This document shows, one piece after another, positions 16,463 through 26,155 of a DNA stretch of 64,000 nucleotides; the first letter of the stretch is position 1, and the number at the start of each line of letters is the position of its first letter. The notes beneath the pieces were generated by a model that saw nothing but the letters and a program-made list of their open reading frames with translations, did no database searches and had not been told where the DNA came from. Made by a program: the position numbers and the translations under genes. The DNA comes from a bacterium ADurb.Bin243 (GTDB lineage: Bacteria; Muiribacteriota; UBA9980). The stretch spans positions 45,761-109,760 of the forward strand of contig MWBZ01000006.1 in NCBI GenBank assembly GCA_002069765.1, read 5' to 3'.

Positions 16463-17443
16463 TTATTTTCCGCCTGAAAGCTGTTTTATATAGGGCTCCA
16501 GTTCGGCCGCATACGATGCGTCGCGTTCGAGAGCGGCTTTAAATTCGGCGAGCGCCTTTTGATTTTCGTTTTTCATGCTGTATATGACGCCCAGATTATA
16601 ATAAGCCCTGGCGTCGGCGGGGTTGAGAAGCTTATTTTTAGCGAGCCTTGCTTCGCCCGATATTAAATTGCCGGATTCCGCTTCGAGTATGGCCAGATTG
16701 AGCTGGGCGTCATAATGGTCCGGTTTGATCTCGAGGGCTTTTTTATAATTTTCCATCGCCGCTTTGGGTTCGCCGGCCTTCTCGTAATATGTGCCGAGGT
16801 TAAAAAAAGCGGTTTCGTTTTTAGGGTTTATAAGCGCCGCCGTCTGCGCGCATTTGATGGCCTCCTGAGCGTTCGACGTATTAAAAAGAGCGTTTCCGAG
16901 GTTGTTATGCAGCCTGTCGTGGACCGGGTTTGCGGCCAGCCCGCGCCGGCAGGCGTCTATAGCTTCGGCATATTTTTTCTGGGCGAGGTATATATTTGAA
17001 AGGTTGTAATAAGCCTCGAAACGGCCGGGCTCCAGAGACGCCGCTTTCAAAAGGTACGTAAGCGCGTCGCCTGTTTTACCCATATCGTCCGAAGCGATTC
17101 CGGCGTTTAAATTTGCCGCGTAGTGGCGCGGATCGGCGGCAAGGGCTTTTTCATAGCAGCGCATTGCGGCCTGGTTGTCTTTTTTATACTGAAAGCAAAG
17201 GCCCATGTTGTAAAGAGCATCCACATCGGCCGGCCTTATTTTAAGGGCTTTTTCATATTCGCTTATCGCCTGGTCGAAATTATTTTTTGAAAATTGCTCG
17301 AGGCCGTTTTTCATAAAAAATTCAAAAGTCCCGGGCTTGATTTCGATCGGCGGCTTGCCGCCGTTTATGCCCTGGGCGGCCGCCGGGCCCGCATAAATTG
17401 AAAATAGCGTTAAAACGGTTATCAGTAAAGCGATATTTTTCAT
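16463..17443 (-). CDS. exported TPR-repeat protein
   Basis: The 326 residues start with a signal peptide ending near AAAQG (about 24). About eight consecutive 34-residue TPR units follow, for example EYEKALKIRPADVDALYNMG and NYKKALEIKPDHYDAQLNLA. TPR arrays bind other proteins, so this is likely a periplasmic scaffold. The partner is unknown, though the next gene is a good candidate. The Ala-Tyr-Tyr-Asn-Leu pattern repeats almost exactly, typical of a recently expanded array. The 432-bp gap upstream holds a promoter and repeat pointing the other way. Confidence 0.85.
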   Translation of the reverse strand: MKNIALLITVLTLFSIYAGPAAAQGINGGKPPIEIKPGTFEFFMKNGLEQFSKNNFDQAISEYEKALKIRPADVDALYNMGLCFQYKKDNQAAMRCYEKALAADPRHYAANLNAGIASDDMGKTGDALTYLLKAASLEPGRFEAYYNLSNIYLAQKKYAEAIDACRRGLAANPVHDRLHNNLGNALFNTSNAQEAIKCAQTAALINPKNETAFFNLGTYYEKAGEPKAAMENYKKALEIKPDHYDAQLNLAILEAESGNLISGEARLAKNKLLNPADARAYYNLGVIYSMKNENQKALAEFKAALERDASYAAELEPYIKQLSGGK

Positions 17444-17566
17444 TTTAAAAGCTCCTCGATCGTTTTTGAATCTTCAACTCGCGTTATAAGCGGGCGTGAA
17501 ATCCTTTTTATCTTATCAAAACTCGCCCGCAAAGTCAATAAAATTAGAGAAAATCGATATTTTATC

Positions 17567-17595
17567 TTGACTTTGCGCATCGCCGGATATATAAT
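17567..17595 (+). promoter_or_regulatory. strong sigma-70 type promoter before the ABC-2 exporter genes
   Basis: TTGACT (17567-17572), 17 bases, TATAAT (17590-17595), with a perfect -10. The expected start is at 17602-17604, which coincides with the left end of the MITE-like repeat, giving a leader of about 270 bases that contains the element. Confidence 0.65.
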
Positions 17596-17603
17596 TATAT
17601 TTG

Positions 17604-17816
17604 GCTCTTATTCATTTCATATGAGTAAGTTTATTAGTGAATAGTGTAGAGTGGATAGTGAATAGTTAAGGCTGGGGCTCGCCCTGCGAGCTTTATATAT
17701 AAAATATTAAAAACGCCTTATCGAAATTTCCAAAAGTCCTTTAGTTCTCAACTCTCCACTCTAAACTCTTAACTTAATTTTAATATTTTACCCATTACGA
17801 TATGAAAAAGACCCTT
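17604..17816. repeat. MITE-like repeat, copy 2, with inverted ends
   Basis: The left 115 bp match 6210-6326. The right end, read on the other strand, is GGGTCTTTTTCATATCGTAA, an imperfect inverted copy of the left end GGCTCTTATTCATTTCATAT with one indel. Inside are TAGAGTGGATAGTG-type runs near both ends and the GCTCGC-CCT-GCGAGC hairpin (17677-17691). There is no coding frame. The rest of the 17444-17875 gap holds only the promoter above. Confidence 0.7.
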
Positions 17817-17875
17817 ATGTTTCAATAAAGAAACCGGGGGCGATTACGTCCCTAATAATTGTAACCGGACCGGCC

Positions 17876-19426
17876 ATGAGACAATTCCTTATACTCGCAA
17901 AATACAGCCTGCTGGAGATAATAAACCTGCTCAGATACGACAAAAAACGCACCATTTTCTGGGTTTTACTGTTGATGTCGCCGCTTATAATCATCGGCAG
18001 CGCGGCTTCGGCGATTTCTCTTTTTAAAGACGCGGCCAAACATGTTCCTATAACTCCGCTTTTAAACTCATTCGCGCTGGCGTTATTCGTTTTATTCGGA
18101 TTCACCGCTTCCGCCAATTTATTCGTAACCATGAAATCAGTCTTCAATTCATCGTTCATAGAAAAACTCGCGCCTTTGCCTATAAACAATGCGACGCTTT
18201 TTTTCGCTAAAATTTTCGATATGATTTTTTTTAATTATTTCGATATAGCTTTCTCGCTGCCTTTATTTTTCGGCCTGGCATTCATGCTCGGCGGCGGGTT
18301 CTGGATTTTTATAGCGGCCGCCGCGCTTTTTATAGCTTTTGAAATGCTGATCTCCTTTATGGTCCTCGCTCTCACTTTGATCATATCGCGGAATTTTTCG
18401 AAGCGCGCGGCGGAATTTATAACATGGTGCATCAGCGTAGTTTTCGTTCTGGCTTTTATAGTCGTCCAGAATTATCCTTCTAAACTTTTAAATATGACCC
18501 AGGTCAAATTGCTCTCTTTTTTCAGCATATTTAAAAGCCCCGTTTTTGAATGGCTACCCACTAAATGGCTTCTCGGAATAATCCACGGCCTGGCGTGCGG
18601 CGGCTATTCTTCGGCCGCTTATTATTTTCTTTTATTCGCCGGGCTTTTAACGGTTTCGTTTTTGATTTCATACAGTCTTTTTATTTCATGCTTCCACAAA
18701 GGCGTCGAAGCCGAAAAAGCGGCCGTTAAATCGTTGGTTTCCGGCCGCGGCCTTCGCGCTTTTAAAACATCGCCGCCGCTCGCCGCGCTTTTTAAAAAGG
18801 AATTTTTCGGAGTCCTCAGAAATACGCAGATCGTTTATTCGCTTATGATAATGCCGGCGATGTTTCTGCTTCTTACTTACATGGATTTTTCATTCGCCAA
18901 TATGGGCATTTTTTCATTCCTGGTATTCACCATATACGCTACGGCAATGAATTCAACGCTGTTTTGCTTCGGAATCGAAGGCGGCGCCATAATGATTTAT
19001 AAAAGCCTGCCTATCGGCATAGATAAAATTTTCTGGGTAAAATACCTGGTTTACTGTTCGTTGAATCTCGTCGTTACATCGTTCTGCCTGGCTTTCGCGC
19101 TCGAACGCTCGGCGCTACCTGATTTTATAAGCCATAAAACGCTTTTTGCGGCCTTCGTTTTCGTGGTGGCGTGGTTTAATCTTATAGTGGCCGATTTCGG
19201 CTTTTATTTCGCCAACTACAAATCCGAAGGCAAGCTTAAAAACTGCATCGGCATGGAAGGCACTTTCGGCATGATGATAAGCGTTATGATGTTCGCGGGC
19301 GCTTTCATATATTTTTTATACGGCCTTAATTTTACGGCGGCAAAAGCGCTCATAGTCCTTCTGGTTGTGCTTCACGGCGGGCTTCATTATTTAGCCTTAA
19401 AAAGGTACGAAAAAGGAGAGCTTTAA
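17876..19426 (+). CDS. ABC-2 type exporter, membrane subunit
   Basis: The 516-residue protein is very hydrophobic, with roughly ten to twelve membrane segments in two blocks (about 30-265 and 315-505). A short charged linker near 275-310 separates them (GVEAEKAAVKSLVSGRG). There is no Walker motif. Its stop is immediately followed by the start of an ABC ATPase gene, and the ATPase RBS AAGGAG lies inside this gene's 3' end, so they are translated together. Families of this size are usually exporters of drugs, lipids or peptides; the substrate cannot be inferred. The RBS of this gene itself is weak (GGACCGG). Confidence 0.8.
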   Translation: MRQFLILAKYSLLEIINLLRYDKKRTIFWVLLLMSPLIIIGSAASAISLFKDAAKHVPITPLLNSFALALFVLFGFTASANLFVTMKSVFNSSFIEKLAPLPINNATLFFAKIFDMIFFNYFDIAFSLPLFFGLAFMLGGGFWIFIAAAALFIAFEMLISFMVLALTLIISRNFSKRAAEFITWCISVVFVLAFIVVQNYPSKLLNMTQVKLLSFFSIFKSPVFEWLPTKWLLGIIHGLACGGYSSAAYYFLLFAGLLTVSFLISYSLFISCFHKGVEAEKAAVKSLVSGRGLRAFKTSPPLAALFKKEFFGVLRNTQIVYSLMIMPAMFLLLTYMDFSFANMGIFSFLVFTIYATAMNSTLFCFGIEGGAIMIYKSLPIGIDKIFWVKYLVYCSLNLVVTSFCLAFALERSALPDFISHKTLFAAFVFVVAWFNLIVADFGFYFANYKSEGKLKNCIGMEGTFGMMISVMMFAGAFIYFLYGLNFTAAKALIVLLVVLHGGLHYLALKRYEKGEL

Positions 19427-20200
19427 TTGATCGAAGTCATTTCACTCACTAAAAATTATCCGGGCTGCCGCGCGCTGGATTCCATATCTTTTAAAGTAGA
19501 CAGCGGCGCCATGTTCGCTTTTCTCGGCCCTAACGGCGCCGGCAAAACCACGACGATCAAAATACTGACCGGCATTCTCACGCCCGATTCCGGCGAAGCG
19601 CTCATAAACGGCATTTCCATGATCAAAGACCCGGTCGGCGCCAAAAAGCTGTGCGGTTACCTGCCGGACACCCCCATGCTGTTCGAAAAGCTCACCGGAA
19701 TGCAATATTTAAATTTTATAATGGATATTTTCGAAGTCGCATCCGGCGAGCGGCCCGACCGCGTCAACGGGCTTATAGACGCTTTCGAGCTCGGCCCCCA
19801 CATAGACTCCATTATAGAAAGCTATTCGCTCGGCACGCGTAAAAAACTCGGCATTGTGGCCGCCATTTGCCATAAGCCGACCGTTTTATTCCTGGACGAA
19901 CCCACTTCCGGCCTCGATCCTCAGTCGGTGCGCGCGCTTAAAGACACGCTTAAAGAAATGACCGGCGAAGGCGCCACAGTCTTTTTTTCCACGCATATAC
20001 TCGAAGTGGCCGAAAAAATATGCGACCGTGTCGCCATAATAGGCTCGGGCAGGCTAGTCGCCGAAGGCAGCGTCGATCAGCTTCGGGCCAGGCATAACGG
20101 CGCCGGAACGCCGGCCGGCGCGCTTAAATCGCTCGAAGATATTTTCCTGGAATTAACCGCAAAAAATCCCGATAACGGCCCGATTTGCATGCCGGCTTAA
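19427..20200 (+). CDS. ABC transporter ATP-binding protein
   Basis: The 257 residues carry Walker A GPNGAGKTTT (34-43), signature YSLGTRKK (near 138), Walker B VLFLDEPTSGLDP (near 155-167) and the switch histidine in FSTHIL. The signature diverges from LSGGQ in the manner usual for ABC-2 exporters. The start is TTG at 19427, directly after the permease stop, with AAGGAG ten bases upstream. It energises the permease encoded just before it. A stretch of 46 bases then precedes the promoter of the next operon. Confidence 0.93.
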   Translation: MIEVISLTKNYPGCRALDSISFKVDSGAMFAFLGPNGAGKTTTIKILTGILTPDSGEALINGISMIKDPVGAKKLCGYLPDTPMLFEKLTGMQYLNFIMDIFEVASGERPDRVNGLIDAFELGPHIDSIIESYSLGTRKKLGIVAAICHKPTVLFLDEPTSGLDPQSVRALKDTLKEMTGEGATVFFSTHILEVAEKICDRVAIIGSGRLVAEGSVDQLRARHNGAGTPAGALKSLEDIFLELTAKNPDNGPICMPA

Positions 20201-20246
20201 ATCCGCCGCACGCCCGCCGTAAAACTATCCATACGATTTTTTTGAA

Positions 20247-20275
20247 TTGACTTTGCCGGATTTATATGATATATT
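20247..20275 (+). promoter_or_regulatory. sigma-70 type promoter of the PhnD-FecR-cyclase operon
   Basis: TTGACT (20247-20252), 17 bases, TATATT (20270-20275). The bases around it (TTTGCCGGAT) resemble those of the promoter at 17567. The predicted leader is about 70 bases. Confidence 0.6.
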
Positions 20276-20352
20276 TACGGTGCGTTGCTATATAAATACA
20301 ATATAATGCGTGCGGCGGCGTCATGATCAAATTTATAATTACGAGGGTAGTT

Positions 20353-22047
20353 ATGTTATTTAAGGGATTTGAAAGATATAAAAATAAATTAGCTCTATTT
20401 TTCGTCTGTCTTTTCGCGGTTTCTTTACTTGCGGCTTCGGCCGCCTGGGCCCGCGAGTTACGGCTCGGCGCCTACAAATACCTTTCCGATTCCGATATGA
20501 AAAAGCTTCTTCAGCCGTTCGTGGCGTTCCTTTCCAAGTCGCTCAACGTGCCGGTAAAGCTTTACATAACTTCCACCTATTCAGAATTATCGCAGCGCTT
20601 CATTTCCGGCGAGCTCGACATGGCCATCACGCCGCCTTACGCTTACGTAAAGCTCGCCGCTAAAATCAAGCTCAAACTGCTGGCGTCAATGAAGCTCGAG
20701 GGCAACTACTATTACAACGGCGTCATAGCCGCCAGAAAAGATTCCGGCATAAACGCGCTCGCCGATTTCAAGGGCAAAAAATTCGCCTACGTTTCGCCCG
20801 ACAGCGCTTCCGGCTATCTATACCCGAGAATTTTATTCAGAAAATCCAGCCTCGATCCCGATTCGTTATTTGCCGCGGCCGAATTTACCGGTTCGCACTT
20901 CGACTCGGTCAAGGCGTTAATCAACGGTTCAGTCGACGGAATAGCCGTTTTCAAGGACTCGATCAATTTCGCCAAACTTCAGGGGCTCGACGTAAGCGGC
21001 CTCAAACTGGTTTCGCAGACCGAAAATATCCCCCACGAGGCTTTCGTAGCGCAGTACAACATGAACGACGACTTCGCGCAAAAAATACGCAAGGCGCTCA
21101 CCGAATTCAAATACGATCCAAAAGACCTCAGCTCTATGACGCTTTCGAATAAAAACGTTTTCAAGATGGAAGGCTGGGTCGCCGGCGACGATTCGCTCTA
21201 TAACCCGGTGCGCGAGGCGCAGAAAATATTTCCAGACCCCGCTTCCGAAAGCCAGGCGCAGGACAACTCCACCATCACCATTGGCTTTTATCCCCGTTCA
21301 GACGTAGATTCTACTCTGCAATCGTTTCAGCCGCTCATCGAATATCTAAAAAAAGAAACCGGGCTCAACTATAAACTGGCGTTTTCGCCCAACTATCTCG
21401 ACGTGGGAAATCAGCTGCTCGAAGGCAATTATAAGCTTTCAATCCTTACCCCGGTCGCCCTGGTGATGACGGAAAACAAATCCAATATACCTCTGCTGCC
21501 GCTTCTGCAAAGGACTATCGCCGGAAAAACAACTTATTCGGGAGTCATAGTATGCAAAAACGACCCTAAAATAAATAAGCTCGAAGACCTTAAAGGCGGC
21601 GTTTTCGCGTTTACCGAGCCCGACTCCATATCCGGCAGGCTTTACCCGCTCGGAATATTCAAGAAAAATAATATTCAGCTCAAATCGTTTTTCAAAAAAA
21701 CGTATTATGCGGGCTGCCCCAAAAGCGCTCTCAGCGACGTTATCGCCGGCCGCGCCGACGCCTGCGCCTGCACGGAGCACGAGCTGGACACGCTCGTGAC
21801 CGACGCTAAAGTCCGCCAGTCGCTTAAAATACTCTATTCCACGCCGCCTATTCCTTCGGAATACTGGACCGTGCTCGATACGCTCGACCAGGGCCTCAAA
21901 GATAAAATTAAAAATGCCCTTACCAGGCTTAATTCAAACAAAGAACTCAAGGAAAAAATACTCGGCGCCATATTCTACGACGGCTTCTCGCAGCCTTCGA
22001 ACGACGGCGTCGAAGACCTCAAGGAAATGCTCAAAAAGATAATGTGA
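20353..22047 (+). CDS. double PhnD-type substrate-binding protein
   Basis: The protein has a signal segment and then two PhnD/phosphate-phosphonate binding domains. The first begins ELRLGAYKYLSDSDM and the second ITIGFYPRSDVDSTLQSF (near residue 315). Each has the matching motif KGKKFAYVSPDSASGYLYPR or KGGVFAFTEPDSISGRLYP, so the protein arose by duplication. PhnD-type proteins bind phosphonates, phosphite or other anions in the periplasm. No permease or ATPase follows, so a sensing role beside the FecR and CHASE2 proteins is more likely than uptake. The longest frame starts at 20323; ATG 20353 is chosen because GAGGG lies five bases before it. Confidence 0.85.
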   Translation: MLFKGFERYKNKLALFFVCLFAVSLLAASAAWARELRLGAYKYLSDSDMKKLLQPFVAFLSKSLNVPVKLYITSTYSELSQRFISGELDMAITPPYAYVKLAAKIKLKLLASMKLEGNYYYNGVIAARKDSGINALADFKGKKFAYVSPDSASGYLYPRILFRKSSLDPDSLFAAAEFTGSHFDSVKALINGSVDGIAVFKDSINFAKLQGLDVSGLKLVSQTENIPHEAFVAQYNMNDDFAQKIRKALTEFKYDPKDLSSMTLSNKNVFKMEGWVAGDDSLYNPVREAQKIFPDPASESQAQDNSTITIGFYPRSDVDSTLQSFQPLIEYLKKETGLNYKLAFSPNYLDVGNQLLEGNYKLSILTPVALVMTENKSNIPLLPLLQRTIAGKTTYSGVIVCKNDPKINKLEDLKGGVFAFTEPDSISGRLYPLGIFKKNNIQLKSFFKKTYYAGCPKSALSDVIAGRADACACTEHELDTLVTDAKVRQSLKILYSTPPIPSEYWTVLDTLDQGLKDKIKNALTRLNSNKELKEKILGAIFYDGFSQPSNDGVEDLKEMLKKIM

Positions 22048-22063
22048 CAAAGGAGCTTTTATT

Positions 22064-23392
22064 ATGAAATTTACCAGAAAAACAGCCCTTTTAATTCTGC
22101 TCGCTTCGTTAGTATTCGCTATAGCTTCTTACGCTTCGGGCGGCGGTCCGCTCGCGACCGTTACAAAGGTCAAAGGCGCTCCGCAGATAATCAAGGCGTC
22201 AGATCCGCGCGCGGCGGCTCTTAAAATAGGCGAAACCATAGAATTCGGCGATACCGTTATCACCGACGCCGACTCCAAAGCGACGCTTATTTTCAACGAC
22301 GGCGAAATCCGCGTCATCACTTCCGGCTCCAACGTTAAATTCAACGAAGGCGATAAAACCGAAAATAACACTCAGATGGCTAAAGTGGCCTCCACTCTCG
22401 CAGACGCCGTTAACGCAAAAAACCTCGACAGCACATTCGAATCGGTTACCGGTATAAAGCTGTCCATGTCGGGCGCTAAAGAAAAACCGAAATCCTCGCC
22501 CAAACAGGAGTTTAGCGACAAAGAATCCGGCGCGGCCGTGCCAGGCGGAGCGGACCAAGGCGAGCTGAACAAAGAAGCTCTCGACGCCGCATCTTCAACC
22601 GCCGCGCTCAAAGAAGAAGACGGTTATAAGGCGAAATCGAGCATCCAGCCCGAAGCCGCCATGACGGAAGCAATGCCGGCGCCTCCGCCTTCGGAACCGC
22701 CGATGGTAAGCGCTCCGGCGCCGTCTTCACAGATCGCTTCAGACGAAGCTCCCGCAGGCGAACCGCTCGGCGGCCAGGCTCCGGCCAAGAAAGCCGAAGA
22801 AAAAAAATCAGCGGACCAGTTAGTTGCCGCCCGCGCTCAAAAAACGATAGAGACTGCCGGCGTTTCAGCTCCTAAATCAGGCGTAAAAAAATGGCATTAC
22901 TGGTTCGATGATGAAAACTCCATCGCGTGGGAACTTCTGATCCCGAAATCGATTTCAGGCGATATAGATAAAATAACTTTCAAAACCTCATCTTCGGTCC
23001 AGGACATTAAAAACCTCAAAAACAAGCTTTCGCTGTCGGCGATGCAAGACGGCGTAATAGTCTTAACGGTCCTTTTTAAAAATAAAGGCGCCGTCCAGAC
23101 GCCGCCTTTAAGAGCGGAGCTCGTTGTAAACGAAAAAAGAAAAAATATAGTAATAAACGAACTCCAAAAAATAGCGGGCCTGCAAAACGACGATCCTGAA
23201 ACGTATCTTTACGTTAAATCGTCCATACTCAAGCAGAATCAATTTTACATAGCCGCTCTGGCGGCGCTGAACGAGCTCGAAAAATTGCAGCCCGGCGTTA
23301 AAATGCCCCACGTGCTCAAATCCAGGGCCGTGATTTATCACGCCATGGGCGAAACGGAACTGGCACGCGCCGCGGCCGAACAATTAAAATAA
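22064..23392 (+). CDS. exported FecR-domain protein
   Basis: After a signal segment (5-25), residues of about 33-105 form a FecR domain: LATVTKVKGAPQIIKASD, IEFGDTVITDADSKATLIF, DGEIRVI. A low-complexity Ala/Pro/Glu/Ser region covers about 140-270. The last 150 residues form a separate folded part that I do not recognise, ending in a short helical repeat. FecR domains relay or scaffold signals at the envelope. It follows the PhnD-type gene by 16 bases and precedes the CHASE2 cyclase gene by 15, so all three should be made together. RBS AAGGAG is seven bases before the ATG. Confidence 0.8.
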   Translation: MKFTRKTALLILLASLVFAIASYASGGGPLATVTKVKGAPQIIKASDPRAAALKIGETIEFGDTVITDADSKATLIFNDGEIRVITSGSNVKFNEGDKTENNTQMAKVASTLADAVNAKNLDSTFESVTGIKLSMSGAKEKPKSSPKQEFSDKESGAAVPGGADQGELNKEALDAASSTAALKEEDGYKAKSSIQPEAAMTEAMPAPPPSEPPMVSAPAPSSQIASDEAPAGEPLGGQAPAKKAEEKKSADQLVAARAQKTIETAGVSAPKSGVKKWHYWFDDENSIAWELLIPKSISGDIDKITFKTSSSVQDIKNLKNKLSLSAMQDGVIVLTVLFKNKGAVQTPPLRAELVVNEKRKNIVINELQKIAGLQNDDPETYLYVKSSILKQNQFYIAALAALNELEKLQPGVKMPHVLKSRAVIYHAMGETELARAAAEQLK

Positions 23393-23407
23393 GGCTTTTA
23401 AAAACCG

Positions 23408-25309
23408 ATGAGCGTTTCTAAAAAAATCAATAAGTTCAAAGGCTCAAAATCTTTTATGGTAATGGTTTTGGCCGCTGTTTCCGTTTTATGTTATTTATAC
23501 GCCAATAATATAATTTTCGGCCGCGCTTTCGATTATAAATGGCGCGACATGCTGTTTTCGATGCGCGGCCCTGAACCGGCGAATGAAAATATCGTAATAT
23601 GTTCTTTAGATGAGGACTCATTCGAAGTCCTCGAAGAAGAACTGCCTTTTTCGCCTAAAACATATATAAAGTTTTTTGAAAATTTAAGAAAGCTCAACGT
23701 CAAAGTGGTCGGGCTCGACTTCATCCTCTATGAATTTTACAAAAGCGACCCCGACACCTCCGACGTGGCCCTTAAGAACGCCCTTAAAAATCTGGATTCG
23801 GTGGTATTCGCTTCTAAAATTGAAAACTACTTCAAAAAGCAGCGCATAGGCACGTCGGAAATAAATATCATAAGCTCGAAGCATAAAACTTCCAATAAAT
23901 ACTTCTCCGAAACCGGCGTTTCAGGCCTTATCAATTCCAGCATCAATTTCGACGGGGTAAAACGCGGCTCGCAGCTGCAATTCACCTCAAACGGCAAAAA
24001 ATACGAAACTTTCATCTTTAAGCTTTATGAAAGCTTCGTCAGCGGCTTAAAGCCGGAAGAAGCGTATAAATATATTTCCACCTCGGAAATACTTCTTAAA
24101 AGAAACGAGTTCATTATAAATTATGCTGGCGGTCCCAAGCATTTCAACGAAATCCCTTTTTACGCGGTAGTCGAAATGCCCGATTCATCGGTTGAAATGC
24201 TTCGCAAAAAATACGAAAATAAAATAGTCATAGTCGGCCCCACCTACTATGAAAGCCATGATTTTTTCAACGTTCCGTTCTCTAATACGCGCTATGTAAA
24301 AGGGTTTCAAAGCATGGCGGGAGTCGAAGTCATCGCCAACGCGCTTCATACGCTGCTCGAAAATAATTTTATAGATATTCTGCCCAAAAGCAGTTATGAT
24401 CTTATTTTTGCCGTTGCGGCGGCGCTTTCTATACTCACGTTTACCGTTATCAGAAGCGCGTTTCTGGGCGCGCCGTTCGTTTTAATATATTGCGCCTGCG
24501 TTCTGTGGCTTTCAATTGAAATGTTCATATCTCACAAGATAATCCTGGACGTGTTCGGGCTTGTTTTTACGATTTTCGCCGTTTATTCCGCCGCCAACGC
24601 GGTTAAAATCCTGGTGGTCGAAGGCGAAAAGCGCCATATCAAAACCACTTTGAGCCGCTACATGAGCTCCAGCGTAGTAGATAAAGTGCTGAGTCAGGGC
24701 GATACGGTCAATCTTTCGGGCGAAGCGGTCAATGTGGCCGTAATGTTCGCCGATATCAGAAATTTTACGAGCCTGTCGGAAAAGCTCAGCGCCGAGCAGA
24801 CCGTGCACACGCTAAACCTGTTTTTTAAAAACATGGTCGATATAGTCTTTTTAAACGAAGGCACGCTCGATAAATATATAGGCGACTGTCTTATGGTGGT
24901 TTTCGGCGCGCCCAAGCCGCTCCATAATCCGGCTTCGGCCGCGCTGCGCTGCGCTATGGCCATGCAAAAGGCCACCATAGCGCTCAGCGGCGAAAAAGAA
25001 ATAAGGGCGCTGAACTTCAACTTCGGCATCGGCGTCGGTATAAGCTTCGGCAAATGCGTCGTGGGCAATATAGGTTCCCAGAAGCGAATGGAATATACCG
25101 CCATCGGCGACGTTGTTAACACTGCTTCCAGAATACAGAACCTCGCCGGCGAAGGTGAAATAATACTTAACGGCGCGGCGTTCGATAAATTGGCCGCCGA
25201 AAACGACGCTTCATTAAAAGACGCTCTGGCTGGCGCCATAAAAATCGATTCCGTCAGCCTTAAAGGCAAAGAAGAAAAAGTCGATATTTACAAGATAAAA
25301 ATAAATTAA
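23408..25309 (+). CDS. CHASE2-domain adenylate/guanylate cyclase
   Basis: The 633-residue protein has one membrane segment (about 17-35), a CHASE2 extracytoplasmic sensor (about 45-320, with NIVICSLDEDSFEVL and VVGLDFILYEF), and three membrane segments (about 330-400). A class III cyclase domain follows (about 435-600). Metal-binding aspartates are in VMFADIRNFTSL and YIGDCLMVVFG; AIGDVVNTASRIQ carries the transition-state Asn and Arg. It would make cAMP or cGMP in response to a periplasmic cue, perhaps from the PhnD-type and FecR proteins encoded before it. No cyclic-nucleotide receptor gene is in the window. Confidence 0.93.
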   Translation: MSVSKKINKFKGSKSFMVMVLAAVSVLCYLYANNIIFGRAFDYKWRDMLFSMRGPEPANENIVICSLDEDSFEVLEEELPFSPKTYIKFFENLRKLNVKVVGLDFILYEFYKSDPDTSDVALKNALKNLDSVVFASKIENYFKKQRIGTSEINIISSKHKTSNKYFSETGVSGLINSSINFDGVKRGSQLQFTSNGKKYETFIFKLYESFVSGLKPEEAYKYISTSEILLKRNEFIINYAGGPKHFNEIPFYAVVEMPDSSVEMLRKKYENKIVIVGPTYYESHDFFNVPFSNTRYVKGFQSMAGVEVIANALHTLLENNFIDILPKSSYDLIFAVAAALSILTFTVIRSAFLGAPFVLIYCACVLWLSIEMFISHKIILDVFGLVFTIFAVYSAANAVKILVVEGEKRHIKTTLSRYMSSSVVDKVLSQGDTVNLSGEAVNVAVMFADIRNFTSLSEKLSAEQTVHTLNLFFKNMVDIVFLNEGTLDKYIGDCLMVVFGAPKPLHNPASAALRCAMAMQKATIALSGEKEIRALNFNFGIGVGISFGKCVVGNIGSQKRMEYTAIGDVVNTASRIQNLAGEGEIILNGAAFDKLAAENDASLKDALAGAIKIDSVSLKGKEEKVDIYKIKIN

Positions 25310-25323
25310 CGGAGGTTTAATAA

Positions 25324-26154
25324 TTGAATAACAATTTCGACGCTTTAAAAAAGCATGCCAGTTCAATCAGAAAAAATATACTCAAAGCCGTTTATACGGC
25401 CAACTCGGGGCATCCGGGCGGATCGCTTTCGTCGGCCGATATCATGTCGGTTTTATATTTCAACCACCTCAAGCACGACCCTAAAAATCCATGGGCCGAA
25501 GGCCGCGACCGCGTGATCTTTTCCAAGGGGCACGCCTCGCCTCTCCTGTACTCGGTACTCGCGGAAACCGGATATATCGAAGCTTCCGAGCTCGACGGAT
25601 TCAGAAAACTGCACTCGCGCCTTCAGGGCCACCCGGTCTATCATAAATGCCCCGGCGTGGAAGCCACCGGCGGTCCGCTCGGACAGGGCTTTTCGTTTTC
25701 TATAGGAATGGCGCTCGGCCTGCGTCTGGCAAAAAGCGGTTCGCGCGTCTATACTCTTTTAGGCGACGGCGAATGCCAGGAAGGGCTCGTATGGGAAGCC
25801 GCGATGGCGGCGGGCCACTATAAACTATCGAACCTCTGCGCCATATTAGATTACAACGGACTTCAAATCGACGGCGACGTCGAAAAAATTATGGGCATCG
25901 CTCCTATAGCCGATAAATTCAGGGCTTTCAACTTCAACGTGCTCGAAATCGACGGCCACGATTATGCTCAGATCGATTCGGCCTTCGGCTTCGCTAAAGC
26001 CAAAACCTGCAAGCCTACCATGATAATAGCGCACACCGTCAAGGGCAAAGGCGTGTCGTTTATGGAAAATAATTACACCTGGCACGGCAAGGCGCCCAAT
26101 AAAGAGCAATACGAGCAGGCTATAGCCGAACTCGAGAAAGCGGAGGTTAAATAA
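25324..26154 (+). CDS. transketolase, N-terminal (TPP-binding) subunit
   Basis: The 276 residues form the N-terminal half of a split transketolase: SGHPGGSLSSADIMSVLYF, ATGGPLGQGFSFSIGMALG, and the thiamine-diphosphate motif GDGECQEGLVWEA. It exchanges two-carbon units between sugar phosphates in the pentose phosphate pathway when joined to the C-terminal subunit. The start is TTG at 25324 with GGAGG nine bases upstream. It follows the cyclase gene by 14 bases and precedes the partner gene by one. Placement in a signalling operon is unusual, but such coupling may simply be positional. Confidence 0.95.
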   Translation: MNNNFDALKKHASSIRKNILKAVYTANSGHPGGSLSSADIMSVLYFNHLKHDPKNPWAEGRDRVIFSKGHASPLLYSVLAETGYIEASELDGFRKLHSRLQGHPVYHKCPGVEATGGPLGQGFSFSIGMALGLRLAKSGSRVYTLLGDGECQEGLVWEAAMAAGHYKLSNLCAILDYNGLQIDGDVEKIMGIAPIADKFRAFNFNVLEIDGHDYAQIDSAFGFAKAKTCKPTMIIAHTVKGKGVSFMENNYTWHGKAPNKEQYEQAIAELEKAEVK

Positions 26155-26155
26155 C

